A DNA stretch of 64,000 nucleotides from Mastigamoeba balamuthi (Eukaryota > Evosea > Mastigamoebida > Mastigamoebidae), in NCBI GenBank assembly GCA_902651635.1, contig CACRSC010000002.1:1-64000 (forward strand), read 5' to 3'. The notes under the pieces are model-generated. The model made no database searches. It was not told where the DNA came from and saw only the letters and a list, made by a program, of their open reading frames with translations. How positions within the stretch are numbered: position 1 is the stretch's first letter; the number at the start of each line of letters is the position of its first letter. Both the position numbers and the translations under genes were made by a program. This document shows, one piece after another, positions 1 to 10,677 of this stretch.

Positions 1-386
1 GCACACACGTTCCTGAAACCCAGCACTGAAGAAGTACTTGTTCACTACATCTGCCTTTGCATCCTCTACCTCCTCTGGAGCTCTGACTACAATTGTCTGT
101 GCTATGCACACAATATTCAGCACGATGTGCAGCCAGCCAATGATGCTGTGAAGGACGTGCTTGCTGTGCAGCTCCTTTCCCACTGCCGGTCCCACCTGGG
201 GTATCACTCCAGTGCACTCCTGCTTGATTTGATGTAGCTAGAGACTGTGGCTGAGGCTCTCTTCCTTCCATTTATGAAGGCAACCACCAGGTCATCTGGG
301 CATCAGTCATCTTGCCCTCTAACTTCCAGAGGGCAAGGACTTCCTTTGGGATGACGAGCTGGGGTGCTATGGGTCCTGCTGGTGTG
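1..386. other. no gene recognised
   Basis: Mixed-composition sequence without a convincing reading frame, RNA gene or repeat that recurs elsewhere in the window. It borders a decayed dispersed repeat and may belong to it. Confidence 0.4.
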
Positions 387-1045
387 GCCAGAGGCAGGGC
401 TTCCAGAGGCCTCTGAAGTGTCTTGAGCACTGGCCCCAGGTAGTCTCCGGACCCTGGATGCTTTAGGGCCTCCTTGTACCTCGTCTCAATGCTGCTCTCT
501 GCTTCCTGCAGCTCTGCGTTCTTGCCTGGTACTCCCTGAGTGTCTGGAGTGCTGTCTGAGGTGCTTTAACACAGCTGTACTTGGGCTCCTCTGAGCTTAC
601 CTATGCTGTGAGCTCCAGCTTCTCCTTCTGCAGTGCTATGCCATCTGTCCCTGCATCACTCTGCTCTGCCTCAGATGAGCTCTCTGGTACTGCCTCTGGG
701 TCTGCTGTCCCTTCTGCATACCAGGCTTCCCCACAGACGCCCTCCTGTTGTCTTTCCTGGTTCTCTGCTTCCTCTTCTCCTCTCTTCCTCTGCTTCGTCC
801 CCTGGTCCACCACAACGCCCTCCATTACTTCAGCCACTATGGAAGTGAACTGTCTCGATTGGCTCAAGCTGCTCCACTCTCTCTTTGATGCTGTTTATAT
901 TTTGCCATATAATTATGTCTGTTAAAATACAATAAAGGATTATTTTATATGTACAAATCTGTGCTGGAGCTGCCTACAACATACTGGCATTTGTTCTCTG
1001 CTGCTTTGGCCTGGCTCCACGCAGCAGTCCTGATAGTCACCAACA
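387..1045 (-). repeat. dispersed repeat A, copy 1 (decayed coding sequence)
   Basis: Positions 387-545 and about 975-1010 match 24598-24815 closely, in the same order and orientation. Shared blocks include the stretch around AGAGGCAGGGCTTCCAG and the stretch encoding AAWSQAKAAENKCQ on the minus strand. Copy 1 carries roughly 430 extra bases between the two blocks. Read on the minus strand, both copies give related peptides (LQEAE..SIE.RYK), so the repeat probably descends from a coding element. The family is not recognised. Confidence 0.6.
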
Positions 1046-1298
1046 GAGAAGACCATCTTCCAGATGTTTCATTCCACTTCTCGGGGCAGTGGCGACCATC
1101 CATGTGACCAGCCCTCTGCAGGTTACACTGCATGGAGTAGTACCTGTTACATGTTCTGCAGTGATATGGTTTGTCCTCCCCGTCCTCCCTCTCATGTACT
1201 TGACCTGCAGCTGTGTGTTTCACGTGGTCTTGCTCTTCTGTTCCTGCAACATTGCCTGCTCCACTCAATCTCTTCTGCATCGCCATCTCAGTGCGCAA
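945..1298 (-). CDS. hypothetical protein fragment with C2H2-like zinc finger
   Basis: This 117-residue frame contains KPYHCRTCNRYY followed by CNLQRAGHMDGRH. The spacing is C-x2-C-x14-H-x4-H, close to a C2H2 zinc finger. The C-terminal part (AAWSQAKAAENKCQ) lies in dispersed repeat A and recurs near 24.8 kb. It is therefore more likely part of a mobile or repeated element than a single-copy host gene. I see no partner exon and cannot fix the true start. The rest of the protein has no recognised domain. Confidence 0.3.
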   Translation of the reverse strand: MRTEMAMQKRLSGAGNVAGTEEQDHVKHTAAGQVHEREDGEDKPYHCRTCNRYYSMQCNLQRAGHMDGRHCPEKWNETSGRWSSLLVTIRTAAWSQAKAAENKCQYVVGSSSTDLYI

Positions 1299-1371
1299 AT
1301 GACATCAAGTGCAAATCAGCCAGCTGGCAAAATCTAGGCTGCTCACCCTCAGGCTTCTGCTACACTTAGCT

Positions 1372-1800
1372 ATACAATTAATTCCGCTATGCACTGCTAC
1401 ACATACCTTTGCTGCACTGTGTAGTGGATCACCATCAGCAACACATCGCTACATTGACATCTGCTATGCAGTGTAGTGGACACACCCATCACTACATGCC
1501 GCTACACCTGTCTTCGCTATGCCATGTAGCAGCGGTACCTCTGCTACGCAGCATAGCAGAGTGCATGTAGTGATGCGTAGTGGCGGCACCTCCGCTACTC
1601 TGTGTAGCAAAGCCTGTGCAGCAGTGCGTAGTGGAGGTACCTTCGCTACGCATTGCTACATGCACTCTGCTATGCTGCGTAGTGGAGGTACCTCTGCTAT
1701 GCTCAGCTACACAGGTGCCGCTACACACCGCTGCTGAAAATCACTTTCACTATACTATGTAGCGGAGCATGCATAGCACTGCGTAGCAGAACTGGATCCA
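1372..1800. repeat. GTAG-palindrome array, copy 1
   Basis: Short inverted repeats follow one another in tandem. Arms such as CTGCTAC/GTAGCAG or CGCTAC/GTAGTG flank centres such as GAGGTACCTC. Examples are the unit at about 1545-1562 (TCTGCTACGCAGCATAGCAG) and the long palindrome near 1626-1653 centred on GGTACC. Units are 20-30 bases and imperfect, with C/T and A/G exchanges that keep pairing. The same family returns at 30655-31010. ORFs called across it are by-products of the repeat. Confidence 0.7.
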
Positions 1801-2690
1801 CTACGGCACGTAAATGTGCTTGACATGAAGCTGCAGCAAGACCAGCCAAGGTGCAGGTTCACTGTAGTATGGCCCTGCAGCTGATCGTCATTGGGCAGGA
1901 ACTCTTCCATTGGAACTACTATGATGGACAGGTAGGCACAGACAACGGACGATTTCAGGGCAACAGACATGCTCTGAATAGGGCTTTTGCAAAAAGTTAG
2001 ATTTATCGCATGCGATAAAACAAACTGAGGTATAGCGTCAAAGTGTAGAAACACAGTCTTGCCATCAAAACTGGAGGCCAGCACAAAAGCCTTGCGACAC
2101 AGAAACAGGTGGCACTTCTTGTCAGCAGGGTACAGCATGATTCCGTGTTCCTCATGCTTGAGCTCAGCGTGTCGGTGAAGGACGATGGCTGTATCTCTCT
2201 GGCTCATGGGAAGCCAGTAGTGCCGAATGTCGATGACTGCCCTGGGCGACAAATTCAGAAGGCATGAGAGTGAACAGCAATTGCAGAAGTACATTGCAAT
2301 GAGCTCTTCTATGAGAGCAGCGGCATCGAGCTTCCTACCCTCTCTTGCACTCAGGTAGTTGCTCAACTCCTCGATGACCTGTGGAGCTGATAGAGATGTG
2401 GTCTTCAAGCCCTTGGTCAACTGGAGCTGCCTGGCCATTGTCAGATTGCAGCAAAACTGAAGAGAAGCTGGATGAGAGTTAGTATTATCACATGCAATAA
2501 AAATGTAATTAAGCAAACCCATGAAGGAAGAGGTGTTGGTGGAAGTGGAGCACTCAAAGAAATCAGAGGCAGAAAGGGAGGAGTGATGCTCCGCAAGCTG
2601 TTGTTCAGCTTGGTCGTACTTTGTCAAATGCAGAGCAAGAGAAGGTGGCATCGGGAGGAGCTGGAATTGGAAGGTGACTATCGGAGTCAC
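1755..2690 (-). CDS. unrecognised protein, divergent partner of the 3.5-8.2 kb gene
   Basis: The frame reads about 311 residues from an ATG at 2690. An intron is likely at 2457-2518 (minus strand GTTTGC...CTTCTCTTCAG, with a branch-like ATACTAACT just upstream of the acceptor). A further 42-base in-frame segment at 1984-2025 starts GTTTGT, ends AAAAG and contains a perfect TTTATCGCATGCGATAAA palindrome. It may be a tiny intron or may be translated. The last 40 or so residues run into the GTAG array and are probably not real. The central part (about residues 90-240) is compositionally protein-like but matches no family I know. The gene is head-to-head with the plus-strand gene at 3.5 kb, and both share the palindromes. 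Confidence 0.35.
   Translation of the reverse strand: MTPIVTFQFQLLPMPPSLALHLTKYDQAEQQLAEHHSSLSASDFFECSTSTNTSSFMGLLNYIFIACDNTNSHPASLQFCCNLTMARQLQLTKGLKTTSLSAPQVIEELSNYLSAREGRKLDAAALIEELIAMYFCNCCSLSCLLNLSPRAVIDIRHYWLPMSQRDTAIVLHRHAELKHEEHGIMLYPADKKCHLFLCRKAFVLASSFDGKTVFLHFDAIPQFVLSHAINLTFCKSPIQSMSVALKSSVVCAYLSIIVVPMEEFLPNDDQLQGHTTVNLHLGWSCCSFMSSTFTCRSGSSSATQCYACSAT
2002..2019. repeat. 20-bp palindrome family, CATG centre
   Basis: TTTATCGCATGCGATAAA is a perfect 18-base palindrome inside the minus-strand gene. It lies in a 42-base segment with intron-like ends, just upstream of a CTAAC branch-like motif on the minus strand. Confidence 0.75.
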
Positions 2691-2869
2691 AGCAGCAGTT
2701 ATAGCTCAGTGGACCAGCGAGAAGATCGAAGGAAGGTTGTGGAGAGAGCGGGGATCAGAGAAATTGGAATGTGCTAGGAATAGACTTGAGTAAAGTGTGT
2801 ATAATGGTTTAATGTTATACTGTCACTGGCCATGCAGAGGGCACTCTGTAACAAAGTGTCAATGTTTGA

Positions 2870-2889
2870 TTTTATCGTGCACGATAAAA
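2870..2889. repeat. 20-bp palindrome family
   Basis: TTTTATCGTGCACGATAAAA is a perfect 20-base palindrome in the region between the divergent genes. Confidence 0.8.
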
Positions 2890-3025
2890 ACATGAAGAGG
2901 ACATCAGAAGAGGAATATAGGAGGGATGTAGTGTGAAGGACCATAGTAAACTACAGGAAAGATGATAGGTTCATTCAAACAATATATAATTACCAAGGAT
3001 TAGCGTATAAATGTAATAGATGGTA

Positions 3026-3045
3026 TTTTATCGCATGCGATAAAA
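3026..3045. repeat. 20-bp palindrome family, CATG centre
   Basis: TTTTATCGCATGCGATAAAA is a perfect 20-base palindrome in the divergent intergenic region. Confidence 0.8.
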
Positions 3046-3307
3046 CGAAGTGTTATTGATGACGTCATAGATTCATTTAATGATATTAATGGAAAGAACA
3101 AATCAAGCTAAAAAGATTCATTTTATAACATAACAGGGATAGAGGAAGGAGGTGCTCACCAATCACCGAGAAGGACTTAGCTTAATCGCCAGTAGAGGTA
3201 CGTGTGCTATCTCTGCCCTTTTTATTATTGTGGTTAAATATCCCAGTACTGAGATATTTCGATGACGTAAATCGTGACGTCACGATTTACATCAACAGCA
3301 GCAGCAG

Positions 3308-3327
3308 TTTTATCACACGTGATAAAA
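3308..3327. repeat. 20-bp palindrome family
   Basis: TTTTATCACACGTGATAAAA has 9-base arms around a 2-base AC centre. It is the third copy between the divergent genes. Degenerate copies lie at about 2484-2502, 3467-3487 and 5007-5026. Confidence 0.75.
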
Positions 3328-3516
3328 ACATAATCAGAGAAGAGGCAGTACACATAATAACTAACTGCTGTAAATGTATTAAGAGCATTGTATTAAGAGT
3401 AGTTGTTTTACAATTGTTTGCATATAGGAATTGAATTGGTTTCTAAGTATTCCTATGCTCCTCTTATTTTAATCACGCACAATAAAACTGTTGATAGGTA
3501 AAAGAGGCAAGAAGCG

Positions 3517-6500
3517 ATGGGAAGGAGGCCGTCGTCAATGTTCCAGTTGCCGATGGATAAGAAGAAGGAGAAGAAGAAAAAGAAGGATGAACAGAAGAGA
3601 AGGGAGGATGACCGGAAGCAGGAGATGGCGAAGAGCATATCTGAGAGCAAGGCTAAGATCACTGACGCGGAGAACGACTACCTCAAGAGACTGCTGCCCC
3701 TCCTGTTTCCCGACACTCTGCAGATGAGCAGTAAGTATTTCATAGTATTTGCACATTCTAACCATGTACAGTGGAGAAGATACCTCATGATGGCATCGAG
3801 GTCAAGAGAGAGGTGAGGGGAATCACTTCTCAGCTAGGTCTTCCAAAGATCTCGATCAACCACTGCCTCGGAAACATTCCGAAAATCCTGGAAGGTGGAG
3901 CATTCATGTGGGCCATTGTGTGCTGGACTCAGCTCAGACCCGGTATGCTACTTTTTTAAATGCTTTTTGGATCATTTTGTTATTAAAGTACTGTCATTTC
4001 ACTGTTTTTAGCATGTGTTTCTCAATAAAATTCATGAAAATATTGCCTAAATTATCAATTTTTCATTATTTTTTAACATTTGTATAGCCAAACACTAAGA
4101 TCTGAAATTTAGGGTTTTTGAGGAACACGGATGCAACTTGAGTGTGGGCTTTGTCAAAGAAGATTGCCACCAGAGGCTAGCAGAGGTTCAGTGGGCAGAT
4201 CATTTGCATCGAGAGGGCAGAAGGAAACAACTCTGCCCTACATGGAGCAGCGAAGCCATACACCGATGGGCCAACATTGATGGTGGACCTGACAGGACCA
4301 GAGTACAATGACGTTGCCCTCATCTGCATTGACGGAAACACCAGGTGCAAGGTCGCTCTGTTGCCAGAAATGTAAGTAGAGCATTTTATCACATGTGTTA
4401 AAACTAACTTGATGTAGGAGCAAGATAATGGGAGACAAGGTCATTGTCGAGATTGTTCTAGCTGATGTCGGGCTCACAGAGTCGCAGCAGGACATGCTCG
4501 CATGTGGGCTTCAGGCCTCAGCACACTGGCATGCTGAGGATTACTTCTTCACATACCTTAAGTGGAGCCTGGACATCATGAGGGACACGGCTCAGAGCAT
4601 GAGCAAGAAGTCCATCACAAAGGCCGGAGTCAAGCAGGCGCAGGCAGGTGAGAAGCAAAAGAAGATGAAGGAGTTCACGCTGGACAACAAGAAGATCAAG
4701 GTGACATCTGAGCTCAATGTTGCAGTGATCGAGAGCAAGAGAGTGGTGAGTGCCGTTGTTGCTAGCCATACACATAAACTCAATCTGTGTTTGCTTCAGC
4801 TGTTCAGTAAGTTCTTCGAGTTCAACAATAACTGCAAGAAGGTCGCGCTGATTGCGAGCAAGCTGATGACCTGGAAGCCAGAGGACGTGCAGAAGCTGTT
4901 CTGCGAGATAAGCAAGATCGAGGGAATTGACAAGATTCCTTCCAGTGCATTGGAGATGACGACCTTGTGATCTCTCTCGGTCGACAACATACTCCGCTTC
5001 ATCAGGTTCAATCACATGCAATAAAAATCACTACTAACAAATATGCAGGTGAGCTGCCACTGAGAAGCTCACTTGTGACCAGTGCCGCCAACTGTTCCAG
5101 TCGATCCAAGACTTGTACAAGATCTACTCACAGGTCAAGAAGTTGATCTACAGTTTGGACACTGAGGACAAGGAACTGTGCTCATTCTCGAGGACGCAGC
5201 TCAGAGTGCTGAAGAATGCTGTGCGCTCCAGTTGGTTGTCGGACTATGTCGACTGCCCTGCCTCGGACTTCGAACTCGAGATGGGGCCAGTGACAGCAGC
5301 CATCATGTGGGGAAAGCTGACCAAGGAATCGGAGATCAATGCTGCATCGAAGAACATGGACAGGTACTCCATCTTGTCTGAGAAACCCGTCATGGTCAAC
5401 TGGAACGAGCTCGTCTATTCTGCCAAGGTAAAGCTGCAGCACTGTACACCAGTATTGATTGCTGCTCTGTTTTGATTCGTGCAGGTATACCAGAAGGTGT
5501 CTTTGGAGTTCACCACATGCATGGATCGCTGCTGCACGAACTTCTTCCTTTGAGACTGCTGGAAGCAGTGCTATGGACTGTACAAGTTCTACCATCCCAA
5601 CATCATGCTCGTTGACATGAGCTCACTGCAGTTCCCTGACAACCTGAGGGACTACATACCGAAACTCAATCTGCTTGGTACTTAACCTTATTTCTTCTTA
5701 TGGTATCTCTCACAGTCTTATATCATAGCATTTGTGGTTGCTGCCATTTTCCCGTGCGACTATGAGTTCCTGATGATGCTGCCATTTCTGCCCCCTCAGA
5801 ATCCAAAGTCCCGGATGGCACCTCGCTGGTTCCTGATAGCAGTCATTCCCCTGATCCCAATGAAAGAGCATGTGTGGACCCAGACCCCCAAATGGCATAT
5901 ACACTACAACCTTGTTGTCAACTTCCTCTCGAGCAAGGCCCGTGATAAGTTCACGTCCTTGCTCAAGTCCACCTACCTTGCGTTAAAGTCTGATCCCCTG
6001 AAGCTGCTGCATGGGAGCTTGAAGCTGACCATAGACTACATGACCATCCACGACCTGCTGCAGTTCATATCGATCACCGCTCTGGAGCTTCCCGATACTG
6101 GGGAAAAGCACTTGAATCAGTACTTGATGGAGATCAGCTTCGAGCTCAGTCTTCTTGAGATCGAAGCTCCTTTCGGCCTTGCTCCTCTCCACTGGGCACT
6201 GCGCTCGAGGGTTTGCTATCACAGGATGCACAATCTGCTCCACACTGACACCAATGCCATCCTGTCAACGGTGCATGGATCTCGTTACTTATCACATGTG
6301 ATAAAAGTTCTTTTACGTGTTTCTCTTCTTTCTCTCCCTTACATCATTATACTCAATCTTCTGCTTTATCGCATGTGATTAAACTGCTCTTTGATTATTT
6401 CTCTGACTGCTTCCTGTAGGTCAACCTGAGGCTTCTTCACTTGTTCTCGGTGTCCTATAACAACCTTATTGACATCAAGAAGCCAGACACCGAGGAATGG

Positions 6501-8211
6501 ATCCCTTCCTCTCTGCTACTGCAGGACGCAGAGTCCACCATGCCCCAGATAATGGGTACTTACTTACTTTTATTTCACTTTTTTTCCTAGACTCAGATCC
6601 TTCCTTCTCAGAGGGTTCATCCGCCGATGACCGTCCGGCATCTGCCGCTGCTGCCCAGCCTCCTTTCGAACCATGTCGTCTTCCCTTGAGCATCCTCTTC
6701 CAGATGCAGGCCAGTGATACCTTCGACTCCAGCATGTCCGCAGAGCAAGAGCAGGCTGCTCAGTCATCTCCTTCAGCTCCTCCATCTCCTCCAGCACCCC
6801 GTCACTCGTCTCACGTTTGTCTTCCTGGTTTGTCTCTTACTTCATCTTACATACTTCCAGGCATTCATCCCCCCTGCTGGCATGAAGGAAGTCGTGTCCA
6901 CTGATGACAAATCTGGCCGTTCAACCTGGGTTCTCGTCAACAAACCCCAGACCTTCGATGGAGGTATTTCCCCATTCTCATTTTTCTTTCTTCTAATCAC
7001 ATGCAGGTTTCTCCCGGCCTGCCGAGTCTGCCTCTTCATCTTCCTTGTCAGCGTCTCAGCCCCCAGCTGCTCCAGAGAGTTCGTGTTCTCTTTTCTTCTT
7101 CTCTTTCTTCATATGTCTCACGCCCTTGTTCTACCTCATTCTCCTGCAGTCCACAGTCCCTGTCTCTTCTATGGCTTCTGTCTCGAGCACCAGGATGAGG
7201 TCGCAGAAGAAATCCTCTGCCTCTCCTCGTGCCACTGCCACTGCAGCAGCAGCCACCTCCATTGCTGCCGAACCCCAGGAACCCCAGGGTCCGTCATACC
7301 CTGGCACTTCTATTACATTTGTTCCGTCATACCCTGGCACCTCCATTACATTTGTTCGTTCTGCTGTATCATTAGCAACTCCAATTCCCTTCAGTATTTC
7401 TTCTTTTTTATTGCCCACGATTATTTTCCCCCCCAATAACTCTGACTTGTTCCACAATAGAGAACGAGAGCGGATCTGCCACCCAGGTCCAGGACAACCC
7501 TGCCACTGACAGAGTTGAGCAGGTCGCTACTCCTCCATTCTCCGACGTGTCGCACGCCAGCGAGTCCGACAAAGACGAGCCTGCTGTGGCAGCTGGGGTG
7601 ACCGACGACGTTGCCAGCAAGAAAGGCAAGAGCCCGTCCACGACCAAGAAGCAGAAGCCCAAGGCCTCCACTGTAGTGTCAGACATCAGCCCGACTCCGC
7701 AGTCGCATGCCGAGAACGACACCAGTTCCTTCACTAAACCATGGGCTTGGCCTAACCTGACCTTGCAGCAGCTCCGTGCTCTCAATGGTACTTTGTTTTT
7801 TTATTATGTAATCTTACCTTTTATTCAGAGGAAAAACTGAAGTCATGCAACAACCTGTTTATCCTCAGTGATGACTCATCTGTTTCTTCTTCAGCCGACA
7901 AGAACCCCGAGGAGCATGCAGACAAGCACAAGGACTCAGAGAAGCCTGAGCCTGCCAGTTCGTCAAGATCTGCCAAGAGGGGATCCCGTGCTATGGCAAC
8001 ATGGAGGTCGTCAAGAGCAATGACTGCTGAAGACAACACCAACAAACCAGACCAAGACATGGAGGTTGACAAGCCCTCCAGGGGCAGGGCTTCCCGTTCG
8101 ACAAGGAAGCATACCACCACAGCTGCCGCTGCTGCAGAGGAGTGTGCATCCTTGTCCTCTTCTCCTGCCAAGGGACGCACCTCTCCTGCTGGCAAGAGAG
8201 CCAGGCGTTGA
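3517..8211 (+). CDS. unrecognised multi-exon gene, repeat-family copy 1
   Basis: A chain of protein-like exons separated by short introns starts at MGRRPSSMF (3517) with a lysine-rich coil and ends at a Ser/Lys-rich tail with KRARR before the stop at 8211. Good splice junctions include about 3733-3771, 4371-4418 (GTAAGT...GATGTAG), 4746-4800 and an intron near 6287-6419. Readable segments include VDLTGPEYNDVALICIDGN (4.28 kb) and VIVEIVLADVGLTESQQDML (4.44 kb). Several introns carry the TTTATCAC palindrome next to a CTAAC branch motif. Some segments contain stops, so it may be more than one gene or partly decayed. A diverged copy with matching order lies at 61.36-63.15 kb, which marks it as a repeated, possibly mobile, family. 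No domain is recognised. Outer limits are approximate. Confidence 0.4.
4384..4403. repeat. 20-bp palindrome family inside an intron
   Basis: TTTTATCACATGTGTTAAAA occupies the middle of a 48-base intron at 4371-4418 and abuts its CTAAC branch-like motif. Confidence 0.7.
6289..6304. repeat. 20-bp palindrome family inside an intron
   Basis: TTATCACATGTGATAA is perfect over 16 bases. It lies at the 5' part of an intron that ends near 6419 (CTTCCTGTAG). Confidence 0.7.
6365..6383. repeat. 20-bp palindrome family inside the same intron
   Basis: TTTATCGCATGTGATTAAA is nearly perfect and is the second palindrome in the intron that ends near 6419. Confidence 0.7.
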
Positions 8212-8419
8212 GATCCTCCAATCCTCTTCATGGTCTGCTCATTTGAGCTTCTCTGCCCTTTCCTCTCCCTTCACAGGAAAACAATTCGATCACATGGTTT
8301 TACCTGCTCAGATTTAACATTTTCGTTTTGTCTTTGTGTGTTTCAATTTTTCATTTTCCCTTTTTTTTGGGTTTCAATTTTATTTTCAGAGGGCCTGAGC
8401 ATCACAGGCCTGTGTTTTC

Positions 8420-8893
8420 ATGTTTCAAAATGCCACTTTTTGCCTTTTTTTTCCATTTTACGGGTTTTCCATGGGAAACTCTTTAGACAAAAGGAAATTC
8501 ATTATAGCTGTCATTCTTATCACACCAATCGCCATGCCGAACAAGATGGCTGTCGAGGAGCAGGCAGTGCTGGCTGTCACGCTACACACGCCAGAGAGAC
8601 CACGGGCTACTGCCACGCCACTGGCCATGGGTGCATGCCCCTGCTTCGGTGTGGGAGTGGCCCCGGCCCAGAGTGGCGTGGGTGCAGTGGACACGAGCAT
8701 CGCTGAGATCGCTGCTCAACCACCCATGCCAGCGCCACCTGTCCAGCTTATACTGCCACCAAATGTGGCAGCATCGGCGATAGCAGCAGCGAAAGCAGCG
8801 CTGGCGGCATCTGCGGCGCCATCACCGCCAAGAAAGGCCCCGGCCATGGCTGCAGCGGCCCGGCCGAGCAAGGGAGCTCGTCCCCCATTTTAG
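8420..8893 (+). CDS. small Ala/Pro-rich hypothetical protein
   Basis: This is an open frame of up to 157 residues. From the internal methionine MAVEEQAVL (residue 44) onward it is Ala/Pro-rich and GC-rich, while the upstream part is AT-rich and looks non-coding. If real, it would start near 8549 and give about 114 residues of low-complexity sequence. No domain or signal is visible. It lies between the unknown 3.5-8.2 kb gene and the first arrestin gene. It could equally be chance, since long frames are common in GC-rich DNA. Confidence 0.25.
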   Translation: MFQNATFCLFFPFYGFSMGNSLDKRKFIIAVILITPIAMPNKMAVEEQAVLAVTLHTPERPRATATPLAMGACPCFGVGVAPAQSGVGAVDTSIAEIAAQPPMPAPPVQLILPPNVAASAIAAAKAALAASAAPSPPRKAPAMAAAARPSKGARPPF

Positions 8894-9306
8894 AAAAAAT
8901 CAAACAATTTGTTGCCCAGATTTTCTCGATTCAGTTGATGTGTGGCCCAGATTTTGGCGATACAGTTGCTGTTTTCCGATACAGGAGGTCGGGACAGTTT
9001 TACGATACGTGTGGGATTTGAATCGAGAAATGGGGCGGCGGGCGTGGTGGGATTCTGCAGATTTGTGGGCCGGGCAGCAATTGACTCGCCCAACGGAGGT
9101 CTCCGTGAGATCGACACGGAGAATGCAGGCACAAAACTCTGACTCTCCCTCCAACACGTCACGGAGAGCTCACGGAGATTTCCATGGAGACCTCCCGGAG
9201 ATATCGGGACCTGTGTGTGTAGTTCGGAAATATTTCAGAAATATCTCCTGTGCTGATCTACAACACAACCGCCAGTCAACAATCGACTCAAACGACTCGC
9301 GGACTG
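8894..9306. other. upstream region of arrestin gene 1
   Basis: No gene seen. Just before the gene there are imperfect inverted repeats built on CGGAGATATC and GAAATATTTC. Similar GATATC/CGGAG words recur in other intergenic and intronic stretches (37.4, 41.6 and 41.9 kb). Confidence 0.4.
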
Positions 9307-10677
9307 ATGGTGAAGGTGAATGTCGACATCGAGCTCAACGGCAGCCATGTGCGCTGGCCAGACGGACACATCTAGCAGCAACACTCAGCGCGGGACCGAC
9401 GATGTGGGGGAGCGCAGGTGTTCGTTGCCGGTAGCCCGAGGACGGTGTCCGGGTGGGTGCTCCTGCACCTGGACTCAGCCCTCAAGGCGTCCTCTGTCGC
9501 CGTCTCCCTCATGGGCGTAGCCGGGGCCTCGTACATCGTCGCTGGGCCCGGCGGCTCTGAGCACTGCTGCCCCGACCACGTCCTCCTGAGGCGCGAGACC
9601 CTCTGGAGGAACCCCGAGCACACGATCCCCGAGGGCCACTCCTCTGTCGACTTCGACCTGGGCGTCATCGACGACGGCCTCCCGGGGTCACACGAGGACC
9701 AGCCAGGCCGGCTGGCGGTCTACGGGTCGTTCGTCAACTACTGGGTGGCCGTCGAGGTCGCCACGCCGCTGGGCAGCTTCAACGTCAGGCGCTACGCCCC
9801 CATCACCGTCGTCTCGCTGGCCACGCCCGACCGCAAGCTCGCTGCTGACCGCGCGATGGTCCGCAAGGCCATGGCAGGGTCGAGCGAGGACCCGGAGCCC
9901 GAGCCCGAGCCCGAGCAGAGCCCCGAGGAGCAGCCATCCGAGTCGCCCTTCCTCCAGCCCGCGACCAGAGAGGCCAGCAAGAAGTTCAGGTTCCCCAGCT
10001 TCGCCCGCGGGAGCATCGAGGTGTCGCTCAGCGTGCCGCGCCGGGCGTACGGCTTCGGAGAGGTCATCGCAGCGACGGTCCACGTGCGCAACAACAGCAG
10101 CACGCGGGTCAAGGACGTCGAGCTGCGGGTCAGCCAGCGCTCCTCCTGCTGGGCGGCCCCCTGCCCGCTGGGCAAGTGGTGCCGCGTGGTGGCCAAGGTC
10201 GCGACGGGGTGCGCAGTGGAGCCCGGCAAGGAGGCCGAGGTGCTCGTGCACCTCAGGGCCCCGGCGGTGACCAGCTGGCTGATGGTCGACCGCCCGGAGT
10301 TCCTGCTGGTGGTCAGCCACACGCTCGACGTGGACGTCAGGTACAAGGGCATCGGGCGGCGCCTGTGGACTGGAGTGCCAATCGACCTCAACAGCGTGCC
10401 GAGAGGCTCGGAGGCCGGGGAGTGGAGCCAGCAGAGGATCGCGGAGCTGTTCGAGAAAGTGAGGCCCTGCATCCCCTGGAAGGTCTACAACGACGAGGTC
10501 GCCTCGCTCAGAGGGCCGCACGTGCAGGCTCTCTGCGTCCCCGTCGACAGGCAGTTCGCACCAGCGCGGAGGCCGCTGTACGGCCAGACGTTCGTGCCCG
10601 AGGGCGAGCCCCTGTGCGACGAGCCCTGCTTCGTGGCTGTCGACACAAACCCCGCTCTCTACAAGTACCTGGACTGA
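9307..10677 (+). CDS. arrestin-fold (alpha-arrestin-like) protein 1
   Basis: Two exons: 9307-9348 (MVKVNVDIELNGSH) and 9418-10677. They are joined in phase 0 through a 69-base GTGCGC...GCGCAG intron. The joined start, ...IELNGSH-VFVAGSPRTVSGWVLL, matches the first beta-strands of arrestin_N. The N domain covers about residues 1-150. A charged, Glu/Pro-repeated linker follows (PEPEPEPEQSPEEQ). An arrestin_C-like domain runs from about residue 190 (GSIEVSLSVPRRAYGFGEVI) to 350. The tail holds a conserved Cys-containing motif, GEPLCDEPCFVAVDTNP, shared by all copies here. Family members are cargo adaptors in membrane traffic. No PPxY motif is seen, so Nedd4-ligase recruitment of the usual alpha-arrestin kind is not supported. 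Length (about 433 aa) fits the family. Confidence 0.88.

Noticed and set aside
1372-1800. CRISPR-like array
   Set aside because: Units are hairpins without constant-length spacers, in a eukaryotic genome.
3491-3727. Arg/Lys-rich plus-strand frame as a separate basic protein
   Set aside because: It overlaps the better Lys/Glu-rich frame starting at 3517, which splices onward and has a counterpart in copy 2.
6475-7040. short minus-strand frames
   Set aside because: Antisense of exons and introns of the unknown 3.5-8.2 kb gene, without features of their own.
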